Assembly (NCBI GenBank): GCA_951813545.1
Contig: OX638352.1
Coordinates: forward strand, 1,488,001 to 1,552,000
Origin: an uncultured Poribacteria bacterium
GTDB taxonomy: Bacteria > Poribacteria > WGA-4E > WGA-3G
DNA: 64,000 bases
Reading direction: 5' to 3'
A model generated the notes under the pieces. The model worked only from the letters and a program-made list of their open reading frames with translations. It searched no databases and was not told where the DNA came from. The position numbers and the translations under genes were made by a program. Below are positions 32,719 through 41,215 of the stretch, piece after piece; the first letter of the stretch is position 1, and each line of letters starts with the position of its first letter.

Positions 32719-33756
32719 TTAAAGTTCCAAATCACTCAGGTAATCGGCGATCTGCTTCGGTTGCCCATCAAGGGTTGTCTCCATGGCGGCGATGACAAGT
32801 ACGAAACTTTTGATGTTGTCCTCAACCCGCGTATCAGAAGGTTCACCACCGTCAAGCCAATTCAGGAATTCATCAAACAGGTGCTGATGCGCTTGATAGG
32901 GAATTCCCGGTGCTTCATAGACTTCGGTTTCACCGCCGACACGGTGGATCGTCATCTGGTTTCCACCTGCGATTTCGACAGCACCTTCTTCAAATTCGGC
33001 GCGATAGTGTTCGTGATTCCAACAGTTGACGATACCAGCCGATGAACTGTTGCCTTCATAAGAGGTATGGATACCGTTATCCATCCGCATCATATAGAAC
33101 CCACTGGAGTAGTGTTGGAAACTCGACCATTCCGGATTCCACCCGAACCCGATTAGGGTTTCACAATCACCACCGGAGAGGAACCGAAGCATGTCAAGGT
33201 GATGGACGGAACCTTCAAAAAGAAGTCCGAAATCCATATCGTGTCGCCATGCCCTGCCCCATGAGAGATAACGCCGGTAATCGCACGCGTATCGACCTAC
33301 AATATGCTGAAGTCTGCCCAATCTGCCCTCATCGCGGATGCGAATCAATTCCTGTTTATTATCGGCATAGCGATAGTTTTGGATAATCGCACACGGCAAT
33401 CCCGTTTTTTGGGCGGTGCGTACCATCGCCTTTGCTGCATCTAAAGTGTCGGCAATCGGTTTTTCACAGATAACAGGCATCCCATTTTCCATAGCGGCAA
33501 TCGCTGCAGGACTATGGAATTGCGGCGGGACAGCAATACCACAGAAGTCTGCCTTGACCGTCGCACACGCCTCGTTAAAGTCTGTGAAGAGTTGTGAGGC
33601 GCTGAGTCCTAACGCTTCGCCTTGTGCTGTGAGAACATCTGTACTCACATCTGCTAAACCCACAATTTCGATTCGATCGTCGAAATTAGTCGTGAAATTG
33701 TTGATCCAGCCGCCAGCCATACCACTTCCACCAATCATTAAACATGTTCGTTTCAT
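32719..33756 (-). CDS. Gfo/Idh/MocA family oxidoreductase
   Basis: The 345-residue protein has an N-terminal Rossmann fold (MKRTCLMIGGSGMAGGWINN), the family CEKPIADT motif near residue 96 and a C-terminal alpha/beta substrate domain with GSVHHLDMLRFLSG, which carries the conserved His of the active site. Such enzymes oxidise or reduce sugars, inositols or related alcohols with NAD(P). The exact substrate is unknown. The ATG at 33756 is followed upstream by short TCAGTTATCAG-type repeats. It starts the operon with the small downstream gene. Confidence 0.9.
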   Translation of the reverse strand: MKRTCLMIGGSGMAGGWINNFTTNFDDRIEIVGLADVSTDVLTAQGEALGLSASQLFTDFNEACATVKADFCGIAVPPQFHSPAAIAAMENGMPVICEKPIADTLDAAKAMVRTAQKTGLPCAIIQNYRYADNKQELIRIRDEGRLGRLQHIVGRYACDYRRYLSWGRAWRHDMDFGLLFEGSVHHLDMLRFLSGGDCETLIGFGWNPEWSSFQHYSSGFYMMRMDNGIHTSYEGNSSSAGIVNCWNHEHYRAEFEEGAVEIAGGNQMTIHRVGGETEVYEAPGIPYQAHQHLFDEFLNWLDGGEPSDTRVEDNIKSFVLVIAAMETTLDGQPKQIADYLSDLEL

Positions 33757-33844
33757 AGTAGTTGTCAGTTATCAGTTGTCGGTTATCAGTATAGTTTTCG
33801 GTAACCGACAAACCAACTGATAAACCTCAACCGCCTCCTCATTT
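33757..33844. repeat. short TCAGTTATCAG-type repeats
   Basis: TTGTCAGTTATCAGTTGTCG and variants follow one another between the oxidoreductase start and palindromic element copy 4. A similar run is at 28867-28920. No gene. Confidence 0.6.
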
Positions 33845-33989
33845 TATAGTAAATCTCGTAATTAATTATACACCAACAGAAGGGCGCCCCTTCCCAGTAA
33901 CGGGTGGGGACCCCGGATACAATCCTCGCCAGGGGTGGTGGGTGCTTGTTTCCTTGCCAACTGTAAATATATCTCCGGGCTTTACTATA
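33845..33989. repeat. short palindromic element, copy 4
   Basis: Starts TATAGTAAATCTCGTAATTA and ends CCGGGCTTTACTATA. Its centre differs from the other copies: a piece with CCCCTTCCCAGTAACGGGTG, also seen at 10081-10100, replaces one arm of the inner hairpin, so one element seems to have entered or recombined with another. Confidence 0.7.
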
Positions 33990-33991
33990 AT

Positions 33992-34085
33992 TTTCCTTGC
34001 GGTTCGATCAAGTCGATTTTGCAAGAATGTTCTTATCCGTATATTCGGTTTCCCGGCGCGATGCTTGAGCTTACCCACTCTGGTT
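33992..34085 (-). repeat. single copy of the 105-bp leader A unit
   Basis: TTTTCCTTGCGGTTCGATCA begins a unit that continues with CCGGCGCGATGCTTGAGCTT, as in the tandem array at 31772. Its end overlaps the last codons of the carbonic anhydrase gene (stop at 34071), so the repeat supplies the protein's C-terminal residues. Confidence 0.75.
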
Positions 34086-34595
34086 AACACTTGCTTCTTG
34101 CATCAGTTTGCCGCGTAAAACGTAATCGTCTTTGCCGTGTCTAACACGTTCAAGTTCTGCCTCGGTAGCCTCACGCCGCACTTTCGCTGGCACCCCCATT
34201 GCAACGGCACCCGGCGGGATTTCCTGTCCTTCACGGACAAGTGTGCCCGCTGCGACAACGGCATTTTCGCCAATCACCGCACCTGTCAGAAGAATCGCTC
34301 CCATGCCGATCAGTGCCCCGTCGCCGATAGTGCAGCTATGGAGAATTGCGCCGTGTCCGATCGTAACATCATCGCCGATAAGACACGGAATCTCCTTGTC
34401 CATGTGTATCACCGCGCCATCCTGAACGTTGGTGCGACACCCAATTCGGATGGGTTCTAAATCTCCACGGAGCACGCTGTTAAACCAGATGCTCGACTCT
34501 TCACCAATCGTTACATCCCCAATAATCATCGCCCCTGGAGCGACGAAAACAGAAGGATGCACATCTGGCGTTATGTTTTCATATTCTATCAACAT
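34071..34595 (-). CDS. gamma-class carbonic anhydrase family protein
   Basis: The 174-residue protein is a left-handed beta-helix with hexapeptide repeats (IGDVTIGEESSIWFNSVLRG). The RGD-like core and His residues in VIHMD and IGHGAILHSC match the zinc ligands of gamma carbonic anhydrases (YrdA/PaaY group). It may hydrate CO2 or act as an acyltransferase-like relative. The C-terminus (LMQEASVNQSG) runs into a repeat unit and may have been altered by it. AAAGAAGGAAAG lies before the ATG. Confidence 0.9.
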   Translation of the reverse strand: MLIEYENITPDVHPSVFVAPGAMIIGDVTIGEESSIWFNSVLRGDLEPIRIGCRTNVQDGAVIHMDKEIPCLIGDDVTIGHGAILHSCTIGDGALIGMGAILLTGAVIGENAVVAAGTLVREGQEIPPGAVAMGVPAKVRREATEAELERVRHGKDDYVLRGKLMQEASVNQSG

Positions 34596-34685
34596 CTTTC
34601 CTTCTTTCCCGCACTTTTAGAAACAGGCGAGGTTGTTAGGGGAAACACCGCAGCAAAAACACCTTGCCTGCAAGTGATGCGGGTT

Positions 34686-36323
34686 TCACTGCTGTGCGAC
34701 CAATAACCTTCGGAGATTCCCTATCCCCCACCTATAAGACATCGCGAACACGCCTGTAAGGAGGATTATCAACACGATAAACGCAACGAAACTTTCCGTA
34801 TACCACGCTATCACCGGTGCAAGGACGAGTGCCACATCAATAATGAGCACCACCGTGAACGTTAAAACTCGCAAGATCGGTCTCGGCTGATGTGTCAATT
34901 CCGCCATCCACGGCAGCGTCCCAATCGCCGTGTTCATAGCACACGCTGCTGGAAGTGTTAAGATAGGCGTTAGCACCACCGGTATCATAGCATCTCTCGG
35001 AATTTGGAGCAGACAAACAGCGAACAGGGACCAGAACTCAGCATAAATCAATGCACAGAGGAGCGCAGTCAAGAATTTACCTACGAACACTAACTTCGGT
35101 GTAACAGGAGCAGTTTTCAGCATCCACCATGTTTTCGCTTCATCCCGAAGACCGTTACAACTAATACCGAAGGTAATAAGCATGCTATAAAGGACTATCT
35201 GCACAGTAAGAATCTGCCCAGTGTTCGCATCTGCACCGCTGCCATGCATGAGTAAGATAGCGATGTGAACTACCAAAAAAAGAGTGAGCATCAAAATGGC
35301 GATGAGCCGTCCACTGTGCCTCACGAAAATGAGGAAGTCTTTTAGCATCATGGCTCGTATCTTCCCGCGCCCGATCGCAAGCCGTATATGTTCTAACGGA
35401 GATGTTTTAGAATCACTGGTACTCCAAACCGGTTTGCGCTTGGACTTCAATTGTCGGATATTTTCCCAACCGCGCTGATAAATCAGTTGTGCGATGAGCG
35501 TCGCCGCTCCGAGAGAAGCAAAACTTCCACCAAAACCTACCAGTGCCCATCTCAATCGGACACTCATTGTGGCTTCAGTTGCCCAGCTGAATAAGAACTT
35601 CCCTATCCATTCATGTGGGTACCACGTGATGCCCGTATCACCTGTTTCAGTGGACACCCAATTGAGCAAAAACTGCTTTATATGCATTGGCTCAAATTCG
35701 GAAAACAGCGTCAACGATAACAGAAAACCGACCATCACACTTACTGCGGTCCCGAGCACTTTGAGAGTAGAAAGAAGTCCACTGGATGAAAAGAAGCGAG
35801 CGATTATCATTATACTGATGGTAACATAACTCGCGATCATCACCAGAAGACACAAGCATACCGGAAATAGTACTGCGTAAAAATGCCATGGCAGCTCGAA
35901 TATCAGACCGAACACGACCCACGGGGGTCCCAAAAAACAGAGTATCCCCAGAAAACGCGTGATCGTGAGATGAACGAATTTATATCCGAAAATTGCCACC
36001 GGTTGCATCGGTGCAGCATGTAACAGATTGGTGTCCGGTGCCTCGTATAGAATCCTTAGCGAACTCTCCATTAACTCCTTTGCAACAACGATAATCCCGA
36101 AAACTATGAAACCGTTAATTACACCTAATACAAGTGCTGGCTGTGCTTCAGTGAGCCGCAAATGTGTGAAAATGGAGTTACCTAACACCGATAGCGCGAC
36201 GACGAAGACCAGGTAACCGATACACTTTAAAGCGGTTTTTCGCCACGCCTCTCCACCGTGTTTAATGCCATTCAACCACCCTTGCAAATCCGCTTTGAGT
36301 AGAACCTTAATATTTTTTAGCAT
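34686..36323 (-). CDS. ABC transporter membrane subunit (exporter type)
   Basis: This 545-residue protein has at least ten hydrophobic segments, in a long form like PilT-type or ABC-2 exporter permeases (VLGVINGFIVFGIIVVAKEL, MIPVVLTPILTLPAACAMNT). No ATPase domain is present. The ATP-binding partner (36483-37244) lies upstream in the same operon, separated by one 105-bp leader unit that carries the ribosome site for this gene. Exported substrate is unknown; the PspA gene at the head of the operon suggests a link to membrane stress or a lantibiotic-like or lipid substrate. Confidence 0.8.
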   Translation of the reverse strand: MLKNIKVLLKADLQGWLNGIKHGGEAWRKTALKCIGYLVFVVALSVLGNSIFTHLRLTEAQPALVLGVINGFIVFGIIVVAKELMESSLRILYEAPDTNLLHAAPMQPVAIFGYKFVHLTITRFLGILCFLGPPWVVFGLIFELPWHFYAVLFPVCLCLLVMIASYVTISIMIIARFFSSSGLLSTLKVLGTAVSVMVGFLLSLTLFSEFEPMHIKQFLLNWVSTETGDTGITWYPHEWIGKFLFSWATEATMSVRLRWALVGFGGSFASLGAATLIAQLIYQRGWENIRQLKSKRKPVWSTSDSKTSPLEHIRLAIGRGKIRAMMLKDFLIFVRHSGRLIAILMLTLFLVVHIAILLMHGSGADANTGQILTVQIVLYSMLITFGISCNGLRDEAKTWWMLKTAPVTPKLVFVGKFLTALLCALIYAEFWSLFAVCLLQIPRDAMIPVVLTPILTLPAACAMNTAIGTLPWMAELTHQPRPILRVLTFTVVLIIDVALVLAPVIAWYTESFVAFIVLIILLTGVFAMSYRWGIGNLRRLLVAQQ

Positions 36324-36420
36324 CTTTTAATTTGCCTTGCGGTTCGATAAGACTCATTTTGCAGGAGCGTTCCTCTCCGTATAGCCAGCCCGGCGCGATG
36401 CTTGGACTTACGCGTTAAAG
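36324..36420 (-). repeat. single leader A unit between ABC transporter genes
   Basis: Starts TTTTAATTTGCCTTGCGG and continues with AGCCCGGCGCGATGCTTGGA, as in the tandem array. On the minus strand CGCAAGGCAAATTAAAAG precedes the permease ATG. It separates two genes that must work together, so it is transcribed within the operon. Confidence 0.8.
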
Positions 36421-36482
36421 CATTCCTAAGACAACTGCCATTGGATTGCGATTGGCGAAGTCAGCAATATTGTCAACAAAAT

Positions 36483-37244
36483 TTAAGCATCTGCTGTCAA
36501 ATCAAGAAAAATATCCTCAAGTGTCTCCGTTTGGTGCTGGCTGCCATCGGCAGGTTGTTCATGGTACGCCTGCTTCTTTTGCTGCAATTCCGCAAGGGTT
36601 CCGATAGCAATAAGCCGACCTTTACTAATAATGCCGACCCTGTCACAGATGCGTTCGGCAATCTCAAGGATGTGTGTCGTCATGAATACCGTAGAACCTT
36701 GCTTACAGCGTTCGTGCAAGATTTCCCTGACAGTGCGTGCACTCCTCGGATCCAGCCCACTGGTGGGTTCATCAAGGAACAGAATTCGTGGGTGATGCAC
36801 AAGCACCGAGATAAGTAGGATCTTCTTCTGCATACCGTAAGAATACCCCTTAATCTGATGGTCAGCGGCATCGGTAAGTTCAAGTTGCTCAAGTAGGGCA
36901 CTCATCTCATTCTCGGCTTGTTCCGGTGGCACCTCATATAAATCAGCTATCATACGGACAAATTGTCTACCACTCAACGCTTCATAAAGTTGTGGCGTAT
37001 CTGGCATCAGTCCGAGAATTGCTTTTGCCTGTAAACTCTGTTTCTGAATGTCGTACCCACCAAGGGTTGCGGTGCCAGACGTTGGGCGGAGTAAGCCAGT
37101 AAGCATATTGATCGTTGTTGTCTTTCCAGCACCATTGGGTCCAAGAAACCCAAATATTTCACCAGCATCTACCTCAAGTGTCAATTCCTCTACCGCGCAT
37201 AACTTACCAAAATATTTCGTCAAGCTTAAGGTTTTAATCATCAT
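36483..37244 (-). CDS. ABC transporter ATP-binding protein
   Basis: The 253-residue protein has Walker A GPNGAGKTTT, a signature region YSYGMQKKILL in place of the classical LSGGQ, Walker B ILFLDEPTSGLD and the H-loop TTH. This pattern is typical of ABC-2 exporters of antibiotics, lipids or ions. Two ATG codons (37244, 37241) follow TTGGGA; both overlap the stop of the pspA gene, so translation is coupled. It pairs with the permease at 34686. Confidence 0.92.
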   Translation of the reverse strand: MMIKTLSLTKYFGKLCAVEELTLEVDAGEIFGFLGPNGAGKTTTINMLTGLLRPTSGTATLGGYDIQKQSLQAKAILGLMPDTPQLYEALSGRQFVRMIADLYEVPPEQAENEMSALLEQLELTDAADHQIKGYSYGMQKKILLISVLVHHPRILFLDEPTSGLDPRSARTVREILHERCKQGSTVFMTTHILEIAERICDRVGIISKGRLIAIGTLAELQQKKQAYHEQPADGSQHQTETLEDIFLDLTADA

Positions 37245-37896
37245 TTCCCAAGACATCACTTTTAAGTTCCGCGAGCGTTTGATCGAGGTTGGAATCGCTT
37301 ACATTTTTTTCCACTTTAGAGACATCGGGACGATTTTGGTTTTCCCAAACTTCCGCTTTCTCTTCTATGGCTTTTAATTTCTGTTTAGCTTGCTCAAAAG
37401 AGGTAGAAATTGTATTTTCCGCCGCCGCGATTAATTTGTGGAGTTCAGTCCGCGCCTCTGCCTGTTTTCGACGGTGGGATAGTGTTTCGGCTTGCACTGC
37501 TGCGTTCTGGAACTGTTGATAAAATTGGTGGAGTGCTGTTTTGAGAGATGCTACAACTGCTTCCTGAGCAACAATCTGACGTTCATAGCCCTCTGCGACG
37601 TTCAGGTGTTGCTGTTTGCGCTGTCGTGCTTCGCCTGCGCGTGCTATGTCCCGATTTTGCAAAGCAGCGTCCGCCTTTTCACCCCAGACCTTCGCGGTCC
37701 CAATAGCTTCTTGATAGGCACATTTGAGTCTCTGCTCGTCTGCGATCGCTGTCGCTACTAATTCTTTTGCCTCAGCGAGTCGCTCCTTCATATCAACGAT
37801 GGCTTTATCAAGAGATACCTCAGCATCATCTGCCGCTTCCAGAAACTGGTTTATATTCTCTCGAATCTGCTCTGAAATTTCTCTGATTCTTTTCAT
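37234..37896 (-). CDS. PspA/IM30 family protein
   Basis: The 220-residue protein is almost all coiled coil, as in PspA/Vipp1: a start MKRIREISEQIRENINQFLE, long helices with AKELVATAIADEQRLKCAYQ and AALQNRDIARAGEARQRKQQ. PspA proteins form ESCRT-III-like scaffolds on stressed membranes. The gene has its own promoter at 37917-37945, and its stop overlaps the ABC ATPase start. Such direct coupling suggests that PspA supports or senses this exporter. Confidence 0.88.
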   Translation of the reverse strand: MKRIREISEQIRENINQFLEAADDAEVSLDKAIVDMKERLAEAKELVATAIADEQRLKCAYQEAIGTAKVWGEKADAALQNRDIARAGEARQRKQQHLNVAEGYERQIVAQEAVVASLKTALHQFYQQFQNAAVQAETLSHRRKQAEARTELHKLIAAAENTISTSFEQAKQKLKAIEEKAEVWENQNRPDVSKVEKNVSDSNLDQTLAELKSDVLGNDD

Positions 37897-37916
37897 TTCT
37901 ATGTCTCCAGATGTTT

Positions 37917-37945
37917 ATTATACACGACCCCTTGATGAAAATCAA
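37917..37945 (-). promoter_or_regulatory. sigma70-type promoter of the pspA-ABC operon
   Basis: On the minus strand TTGATT, a 17-base spacer and TATAAT lie about 20 bases before the pspA start. Confidence 0.65.
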
Positions 37946-37988
37946 CGGAAGTTTCTATTTTCAAAGGTATTCAGTTCCTCTCGGATCT

Positions 37989-38133
37989 GCTACTACTAAT
38001 GTAGCACATATTCTATAGACATATCACCCCTACGGGGTGGGGAAAGTGCCTGAAGACCTTGTTGAAATACGCAGAAACACCCTATCAAAGACCTCAAGCA
38101 AAAACACCAAATTTATTAGTAGCAACTTAGGTT
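37989..38133. repeat. palindromic element with CCCCTACGGGG hairpin, copy 2
   Basis: GCTACTACTAAT (37989) and ATTAGTAGCAAC (38116) form terminal inverted repeats. Inside is TTCTATAGACATATCACCCC followed by TACGGGGTGGGGAAAG, identical to part of the element at 16519-16672. Confidence 0.75.
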
Positions 38134-38188
38134 ATAGTTAAAAGAACAACTTTTGGCTTCTGGCAAAGTATGAGGAAATCAAACAATC

Positions 38189-39070
38189 CTACTCCATTTG
38201 AGCAGTGCGCAATGCCTCATAATCAACGTTGACAAGCTCAATACCATAAAACACTAATCTATTCATGATGTCTCTGATTGCGGGGATATTGTTATCAATC
38301 AGAATTGAGGAGCGATTGTGTAATGCTGCGGCTTCACCAAATGTTCCACTACCAGCAAAAAAATCTAAGAGGGTATCCTCTTGTGCCGAATGCACCTTGA
38401 CGATGCGATTAAGAACTCCGAGCGGTTTTTGCGTGGGATATCCTGTTTTTTCACCACTATTGGTACTGACGATGGTATGCCACCAAACGTCGGTTGGTGT
38501 TTTGCCTCGTGCCGCCTTCGCTTTGCCGACCAATCCGGGTGCCATATACGGAATCCTATCCATCTCGTCGAAATTGAAGGTGTAATGCTTTGGCGTCTTC
38601 GCGTACCACAAAATGTTATCGTGCTTGGCGGGCCAGCGCGACTTGGATCTGCCGCCGTAATCGTAAGCCCAGATAATCTCGTTTATAAATGATTCTCGCC
38701 CAAAGATCTCATCAAGCAGTACCTTACAATAATGCACCTCACGGTAATCAATATGGAGAAAGAAGCTGCCGTGCGGATGCAGCACACGATATGCCTCTTC
38801 AAAACGTGGTCTCAAAAACTGCAAATAGGCATCCGAACTCTCAAACTTATCGGTGTAGTGTGTGGTTTTGCCTTTGTGGGTTCGGTATGTCTTGCCTTGG
38901 AAACCAACCCGGTCACCAGCGGCATCCGGTTCGATCTGGATCTCTGTACGCTGTTGGAGTTTCCCTGTGTTAAACGGCGGGTCAATGTAAATCAGATCGA
39001 CACTCTCATCAGGGACATACTTTTGAAGAATTTTAAGGTTATCGCCATAATAAAGTTCATGTTTAGACAT
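38189..39070 (-). CDS. DNA methyltransferase, beta class, orphan
   Basis: The 293-residue enzyme has catalytic motif DPPFNTG (residues 30-36) before the AdoMet-binding motif LLDFFAGSGTFGEA (234-247), the order of beta-class amino methyltransferases that make N6-methyladenine or N4-methylcytosine. YPTQKPLGVL before motif I is typical as well. The recognition region lies between about residues 125 and 200. No restriction gene is nearby, so it may be regulatory or part of a solitary defence system. AGGAAACCAA precedes the ATG and a near-consensus promoter lies upstream. Confidence 0.92.
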   Translation of the reverse strand: MSKHELYYGDNLKILQKYVPDESVDLIYIDPPFNTGKLQQRTEIQIEPDAAGDRVGFQGKTYRTHKGKTTHYTDKFESSDAYLQFLRPRFEEAYRVLHPHGSFFLHIDYREVHYCKVLLDEIFGRESFINEIIWAYDYGGRSKSRWPAKHDNILWYAKTPKHYTFNFDEMDRIPYMAPGLVGKAKAARGKTPTDVWWHTIVSTNSGEKTGYPTQKPLGVLNRIVKVHSAQEDTLLDFFAGSGTFGEAAALHNRSSILIDNNIPAIRDIMNRLVFYGIELVNVDYEALRTAQME

Positions 39071-39192
39071 TTGGTTTCCTGTTAGGGTAATTTGAACAGG
39101 TGTACGATTGTTATTTTGTCATTCAAAGATAAGAGATGCATTGATTTCTTTTTCGACACTACTCGTCGCCTCTCCTCTATTTTTCTGCCAGA

Positions 39193-39221
39193 ATTATAGC
39201 AGGATTCCGATAATTTATCAA
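39193..39221 (-). promoter_or_regulatory. sigma70-type promoter for the methyltransferase
   Basis: On the minus strand TTGATA, a 17-base spacer and TATAAT lie about 120 bases before the ATG. Confidence 0.65.
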
Positions 39222-39258
39222 GTCTCTGTACCCAATGTTTGTATTCATGAGATTTTTC

Positions 39259-39287
39259 TTGACTCCACACAGATTTTCGTGTAAAAT
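39259..39287 (+). promoter_or_regulatory. sigma70-type promoter for the ubiB-like gene
   Basis: TTGACT, a 17-base spacer and TAAAAT lie 45 bases before the ATG at 39333, back to back with the leftward promoter at 39193. Confidence 0.65.
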
Positions 39288-39332
39288 TTTTAAAAGTGGT
39301 ATTGTGAAACTTATTAAAGAGACAAAAACCTC

Positions 39333-41111
39333 ATGCGTCTTCTGGACCTGAATCGTAAACTTAAAAGTGCCAAACGCCTGCCTGAGATTGTTAGTGTTTT
39401 CGCAAGACACGGCTTCGGGCATATCATCTCTCAAATTTTTGAGCGGGGACGGACAAGCCGTTTTAGATTCAGAAGGGCGTTTACGCGAAAGGCAAGAGAA
39501 AGCAGCCATCCCCAGAAACCGAGATGGTGGAATTTCCGAAAAGTAAAAAAAGATTCAGACGAAAACACTTCAGGGGCACTGCTGTCTGTTCCAGAACGGT
39601 TGCGGCTTGCGTTTGAAGAGTTGGGACCGACGTTTGTTAAATTGGGGCAAGTTCTCAGTACCCGGGTGGACATCCTCTCTGAACTCGTTGGGCAAGAAGA
39701 GGCATTAGCGTGGAGTACTGAGTTTCAGAAATTGCAACGGCACGCACAACCTTTCGATTTCTCAGAGGTTCGCGCCACTATTGAACAAGAATTTAAAACG
39801 CCGCTTGAGAAAGTCTTTATGACTTACGAACAACGCCCGTTCGCGGCGGCTTCAATTGCGCAAGTGCATGCAGCAACACTGGAGACAGGCGAATCAGTAG
39901 TGGTTAAAGTCCAACGTCCGCGTGTGGCAACGATCATTCAAACAGATCTCAACCTATTGATGGAGTTAGCTGAACGACTTGAAAACCGAGACCCAGAGAT
40001 GCATCTCTTTAAGCCAACCGAACTTGTCCGGGAGTTTTCACGTTCGATTCGGAAAGAGATTGATTTTACAATCGAGGCCGCAAATACAGATGCTTTCTAC
40101 CAGAGGTTCGCAACGTCCTCGAAAGTAAAGATTCCCCGAGTCCATTGGGATTTCACGAACCGCCGTGTTTTGACGTTGGAAAGGATTGATGGTGTGCCAA
40201 TCAACGCCATCGCTCAACTGGACGAGATGGGATTTGATCGGACAGAACTCGCTGAAACGCTCGTGGAAATGTTTTATACACAAGTGCTAAGCGATGGATT
40301 TTTTCATGCGGATCCGCATCCGGGAAACGTCTTTGTTTTGGAAGATGGACGGATCGGATTGGTAGACTTCGGCATGGTCGGCAGAATAAGCGACGATATG
40401 TTGCGACATATCTGTAATTGGCTGAGTGCTGTGTTAACCAAAGATGTAGACGCTGTGGTCCGAAGTTACATTCGGATGGGCATTTTGGGGGATGAAACCG
40501 ACATTGCGGCGTTAAAGTTGGAAATGAACGATTTTCTGGAACGTCACTTCAATATGCCACCGAGCAGACTTCGTCTCGGTGAGGTAATCCACGAAGTCTT
40601 TAGTGCATCGCTGCGCCATCAAATCCATGTGCCGCCAGCATTTTTGATGCTTGGCAAAACGGTCGCAACAGTTGAATCAGTTGTGATGAAACTAAACCCT
40701 GATTTCGATATCTTAGAATTCAGCCAACCATATATTGCGCAATTTCTCGTCCAAAATTTCGGCAGCAAACGGTGGGAGAGGCAGTTCTCGGATTCTATAG
40801 AAGATTTCACAGAATTAGCACGCGATATGCCGCTTCAACTGCATCGTATCTTACAAAAATTGCAGCGAGGTTCTCTTAAATTTGAGCTAGAGCACCTGAG
40901 TCTTGAAACGGTGATTAAAGCATTTGATCGGGTTATCAATAGAATTGCCTTTAGTCTCATCATCGCTTCACTAATTATAGGCTCCTCCATCATCCTACAA
41001 GGTGTTGAAATCTGGGAGTGGAAGTTTTTTCTTGGCATTATGGGCTACTTGACTGCGACGTTCTTCGGATTTGGATTGGTAATCTCTATTTTGCGTTCGG
41101 GGCGTTTCTAA
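39333..41111 (+). CDS. ubiB: ABC1/UbiB family atypical kinase
   Basis: The 592-residue protein has the family marks: GPTFVKLGQVLSTR (KxGQ motif), AAASIAQVHAA (Ala-rich nucleotide loop), VVVKVQRPRV with the catalytic-type Lys, HADPHPGNVFV and VDFGMVGRI (metal-binding DFG-like). Two membrane helices are at the C-terminus (about 535-590). UbiB proteins support quinone biosynthesis and lipid handling as atypical kinases or ATPases. It heads a rightward run of core genes (ruvX, mltG, lipid A genes). The start ATG lies shortly after AAAGAGAC and a good promoter. Confidence 0.9.
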   Translation: MRLLDLNRKLKSAKRLPEIVSVFARHGFGHIISQIFERGRTSRFRFRRAFTRKARESSHPQKPRWWNFRKVKKDSDENTSGALLSVPERLRLAFEELGPTFVKLGQVLSTRVDILSELVGQEEALAWSTEFQKLQRHAQPFDFSEVRATIEQEFKTPLEKVFMTYEQRPFAAASIAQVHAATLETGESVVVKVQRPRVATIIQTDLNLLMELAERLENRDPEMHLFKPTELVREFSRSIRKEIDFTIEAANTDAFYQRFATSSKVKIPRVHWDFTNRRVLTLERIDGVPINAIAQLDEMGFDRTELAETLVEMFYTQVLSDGFFHADPHPGNVFVLEDGRIGLVDFGMVGRISDDMLRHICNWLSAVLTKDVDAVVRSYIRMGILGDETDIAALKLEMNDFLERHFNMPPSRLRLGEVIHEVFSASLRHQIHVPPAFLMLGKTVATVESVVMKLNPDFDILEFSQPYIAQFLVQNFGSKRWERQFSDSIEDFTELARDMPLQLHRILQKLQRGSLKFELEHLSLETVIKAFDRVINRIAFSLIIASLIIGSSIILQGVEIWEWKFFLGIMGYLTATFFGFGLVISILRSGRF

Positions 41112-41215
41112 TTTCTTGTATATTCGCATCTCTGGAATGGTTGTTAGCGTTCAGTAAGAGAAGCATCTCATCAATCTAACAACTGAATGCTAATAACAAA
41201 TAAAAAGGGGCGATC

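Noticed and set aside
34132..34460. Open frames of about 100 codons opposite the carbonic anhydrase gene
   Set aside because: Hexapeptide repeat genes often leave open antisense frames; no start signals or domains.
39431..39673. 80-codon frame antisense to the ubiB-like gene
   Set aside because: Shadow of a conserved gene; no ribosome site.
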